A stretch of DNA of 5,135 nt from Candidatus Berkelbacteria bacterium (GTDB lineage: Bacteria > Patescibacteriota > UBA1384 > 2-12-FULL-50-11): NCBI GenBank assembly GCA_024654065.1, contig JANLIQ010000027.1, forward strand, positions 1 to 5,135. Reading direction: 5' to 3'. Positions 4,273 to 5,135 of the stretch are shown one piece after another. The translations under genes and the position numbers were made by a program. The notes under the pieces are model-generated. The model ran no database searches, was not told the origin of the DNA, and saw only the letters and a list, made by a program, of their open reading frames with translations. How positions within the stretch are numbered: the stretch's first letter is position 1; each line of letters begins with the position of its first letter.

Positions 4273-4935
4273 ATGAACAAACCTCAGGGGAAGGCTAACT
4301 GTAAGTGGACGCCAGAGCTGGCATATGCGATCGGGCTGATAGTTACTGATGGGTGCTTGTATAGCGACGGGCGTCACCTTAATCTCACATCAAAGGATCT
4401 TGAGCAAGTAAAAACTTTCGCGCGTATTCTGGGACTAAAAAATAAGATCGGCAAAAAAGCCAGTGGTAGTAACAGATCTAAGGATTATTATAATTTTCAG
4501 TTCGGAGACGTCAACTTCTATCGCTTTCTTGTCTCGATTGGGGTGACTCCAAATAAAACCAAGACGATCGGATCGGTAGATATTCCGAAGCGATACTTTC
4601 GCGATTTCTTAAGAGGACACTTTGACGGGGACGGGTGCACATATTCTTATTACGATCCTCGTTGGCAAAGAAGCTTTTTGCTCTATCTAACATTCATCTC
4701 AGCAAGTAAAAAGCATATGGATTGGATCTGTCAGGAAATAATGGACAAAGCTGGAATTCAAGGTAGGGTGACACATCCAAGCAAAAGTATATTTCAGGTT
4801 CGTTTCGCCAAATACGATTCGATGAAATTATTCGAATTTATCTACTACATGCCAGAGCTTCCTTGTTTGACGAGAAAAAGGTTAAAATTTGCCGAGGCAG
4901 TCGCCACCGCCCACCTATCAAATAAATTGGTTTAG
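4273..4935 (+). CDS. free-standing LAGLIDADG homing-endonuclease-like protein
   Basis: A 220-residue single-chain protein with two LAGLIDADG-type motifs: AIGLIVTDG (19-27, acidic Asp26) and LRGHFDGDG (113-121, acidic Asp120). Each acidic residue would bind catalytic metal, so both active-site halves look intact. The spacing of about 94 residues and the basic tail (LPCLTRKRLKFAEA, 197-210) fit the LAGLIDADG_3-type families. These enzymes cut long DNA sites and spread by homing; some act as maturases or become domesticated. There is no surrounding intron or intein. The frame stays open upstream to a possible ATG at 4216, but that start would encode translated tRNA sequence, so ATG 4273, 2 nt after tRNA-Leu(CAG), is preferred. 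It has no own promoter; processing of the tRNA 3' end would leave a nearly leaderless mRNA. tRNA-Leu(GAG) follows 20 nt later. Confidence 0.88.
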   Translation: MNKPQGKANCKWTPELAYAIGLIVTDGCLYSDGRHLNLTSKDLEQVKTFARILGLKNKIGKKASGSNRSKDYYNFQFGDVNFYRFLVSIGVTPNKTKTIGSVDIPKRYFRDFLRGHFDGDGCTYSYYDPRWQRSFLLYLTFISASKKHMDWICQEIMDKAGIQGRVTHPSKSIFQVRFAKYDSMKLFEFIYYMPELPCLTRKRLKFAEAVATAHLSNKLV

Positions 4936-4938
4936 GGG

Positions 4939-4944
4939 TATAAT
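4939..4944 (+). promoter_or_regulatory. -10 box of the tRNA-Leu(GAG) promoter
   Basis: A perfect TATAAT preceded by GGGG, beginning 3 nt after the LAGLIDADG stop codon and ending 11 nt before the tRNA. No convincing -35 is seen at 16-18 nt (TATCAA at 4916-4921). The context TTTAGGGGTATAAT resembles TTTAACGGGTATAAT before the other tRNA-Leu. Confidence 0.55.
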
Positions 4945-4955
4945 TTTCTAGATTT

Positions 4956-5041
4956 GCCCGAGTGGCGGAACGGTCTACGCAGCGGCTTGAGGTGCCGTAC
5001 CTCGCAAGAGGTTGTGGGTTCAACTCCCACCTCGGGCACCA
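4956..5041 (+). tRNA. tRNA-Leu (anticodon GAG)
   Basis: A class II tRNA. Acceptor GCCCGAG (4956-4962) pairs with CTCGGGC (5031-5037), discriminator A5038, and an encoded CCA at 5039-5041. Anticodon stem GCGGC/GCCGT (4982-4986, 4994-4998, one G-U pair) holds TTGAGGT with GAG at 4989-4991 and the usual G37. The long variable arm is ACCTC-GCAA-GAGGT (4999-5012). T stem GTGGG/CCCAC (5014-5018, 5026-5030) holds TTCAACT. Its D-arm region (4963-4980) matches tRNA-Leu(CAG) in 17 of 18 bases. It reads CUC and CUU. Confidence 0.97.
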
Positions 5042-5055
5042 AAATGGAACTTAGC

Positions 5056-5100
5056 GGTTGAGAACCAACCAAGGAGTGGGCGTGCCGTAGGCACGCCCAC
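5056..5100 (+). terminator. two adjacent hairpins after tRNA-Leu(GAG), probable terminator
   Basis: A small hairpin GGTTG/CAACC (5056-5060, 5066-5070) is followed by a perfect 11-bp, GC-rich stem GTGGGCGTGCC/GGCACGCCCAC (5076-5086, 5090-5100) with a GTA loop. The bases behind it (GCTGTTTCGCCCGTTTT) contain only short T runs. Its place 34 nt after the tRNA fits transcription termination. It could instead be a dispersed palindromic repeat. Confidence 0.5.
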
Positions 5101-5135
5101 GCTGTTTCGCCCGTTTTCGCCAATGAATTCGGATT
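5101..5135. other. right-edge tail, nothing supported
   Basis: After the hairpin there are 35 nt to the edge. An ATG at 5124 opens a short frame (MNSD) that runs off the window, but it has no Shine-Dalgarno site and too little sequence to judge. Confidence 0.2.

Noticed and set aside
317..4935. TGA read as an amino acid, as in SR1/Gracilibacteria
   Set aside because: All genes are intact under the standard code. No gene here ends in TGA, but six genes are too few to suggest reassignment.
4188..4956. Group I intron or split tRNA-Leu around the endonuclease
   Set aside because: Both tRNA-Leu genes are complete and fold without any interruption, so the endonuclease gene is free-standing.
4932..5123. 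Minus-strand open frame with VPEVGVEPTTS
   Set aside because: It is the antisense translation of tRNA-Leu(GAG). The GVEPTT string is a well-known artefact of T-arm complements, not a protein family.
1..5135. CRISPR array, insertion sequence or prophage
   Set aside because: No regularly spaced repeats, transposase or phage genes are seen; the only mobile-type gene is the LAGLIDADG protein.

Overview
The window looks like a compact bacterial chromosome segment, probably from the Candidatus Saccharibacteria (TM7) / Patescibacteria (CPR) radiation. This placement is inference from several things seen together: a shortened MiaA, a membrane-anchored and shortened family-5 solute-binding protein next to secG, a free-standing LAGLIDADG protein touching a tRNA, few Shine-Dalgarno sites, and very short intergenic gaps. 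It cannot be confirmed without a database. The standard bacterial code fits. All six complete genes end in TAA or TAG and none in TGA, which is a small sample.

Layout from left to right. The 5' part of an ABC-transporter ATPase gene runs leftward off the edge (1-279, minus). It is divergent from miaA (317-1063, plus), whose product prenylates A37 of tRNAs that read UNN codons. A 199-nt structured intergenic region follows, with a hairpin after miaA, a strong minus-strand promoter and a possible small RNA. Next is a gene for a membrane protein with zinc ribbons and a His-rich linker (1263-1913, plus), starting at TTG behind the only strong Shine-Dalgarno site in the window. It converges on a gene for a small, unrecognised single-pass membrane protein (1946-2260, minus).

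The right half is a tRNA and secretion block on the plus strand: tRNA-Gly(GCC), tRNA-Cys(GCA), secG, a DppA/OppA-like binding protein 6 nt after secG, tRNA-Leu(CAG), a LAGLIDADG homing-endonuclease-like gene starting 2 nt after that tRNA, and tRNA-Leu(GAG). Two adjacent inverted repeats follow, probably a terminator.

How the parts fit. SecG is an accessory subunit of the SecYEG translocon, and the binding protein encoded next to it is an exported, membrane-anchored protein. MiaA and the tRNAs belong to translation, and tRNA-Cys (A36-A37-A38) is the only tRNA here that fits the MiaA recognition rule. Each of the four tRNAs has its own -10 box of the form GGTAnAAT, 9-12 nt before the mature 5' end. 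Three protein genes have a plausible -10 box only 6-9 nt before the start codon, which suggests leaderless mRNAs.

The items most worth a second look are the LAGLIDADG gene between two similar promoter-tRNA-Leu units, unusual bases in two tRNAs (C55 in tRNA-Cys, A37 in tRNA-Leu(CAG)), and the structured region at 1069-1222 that may encode an RNA.
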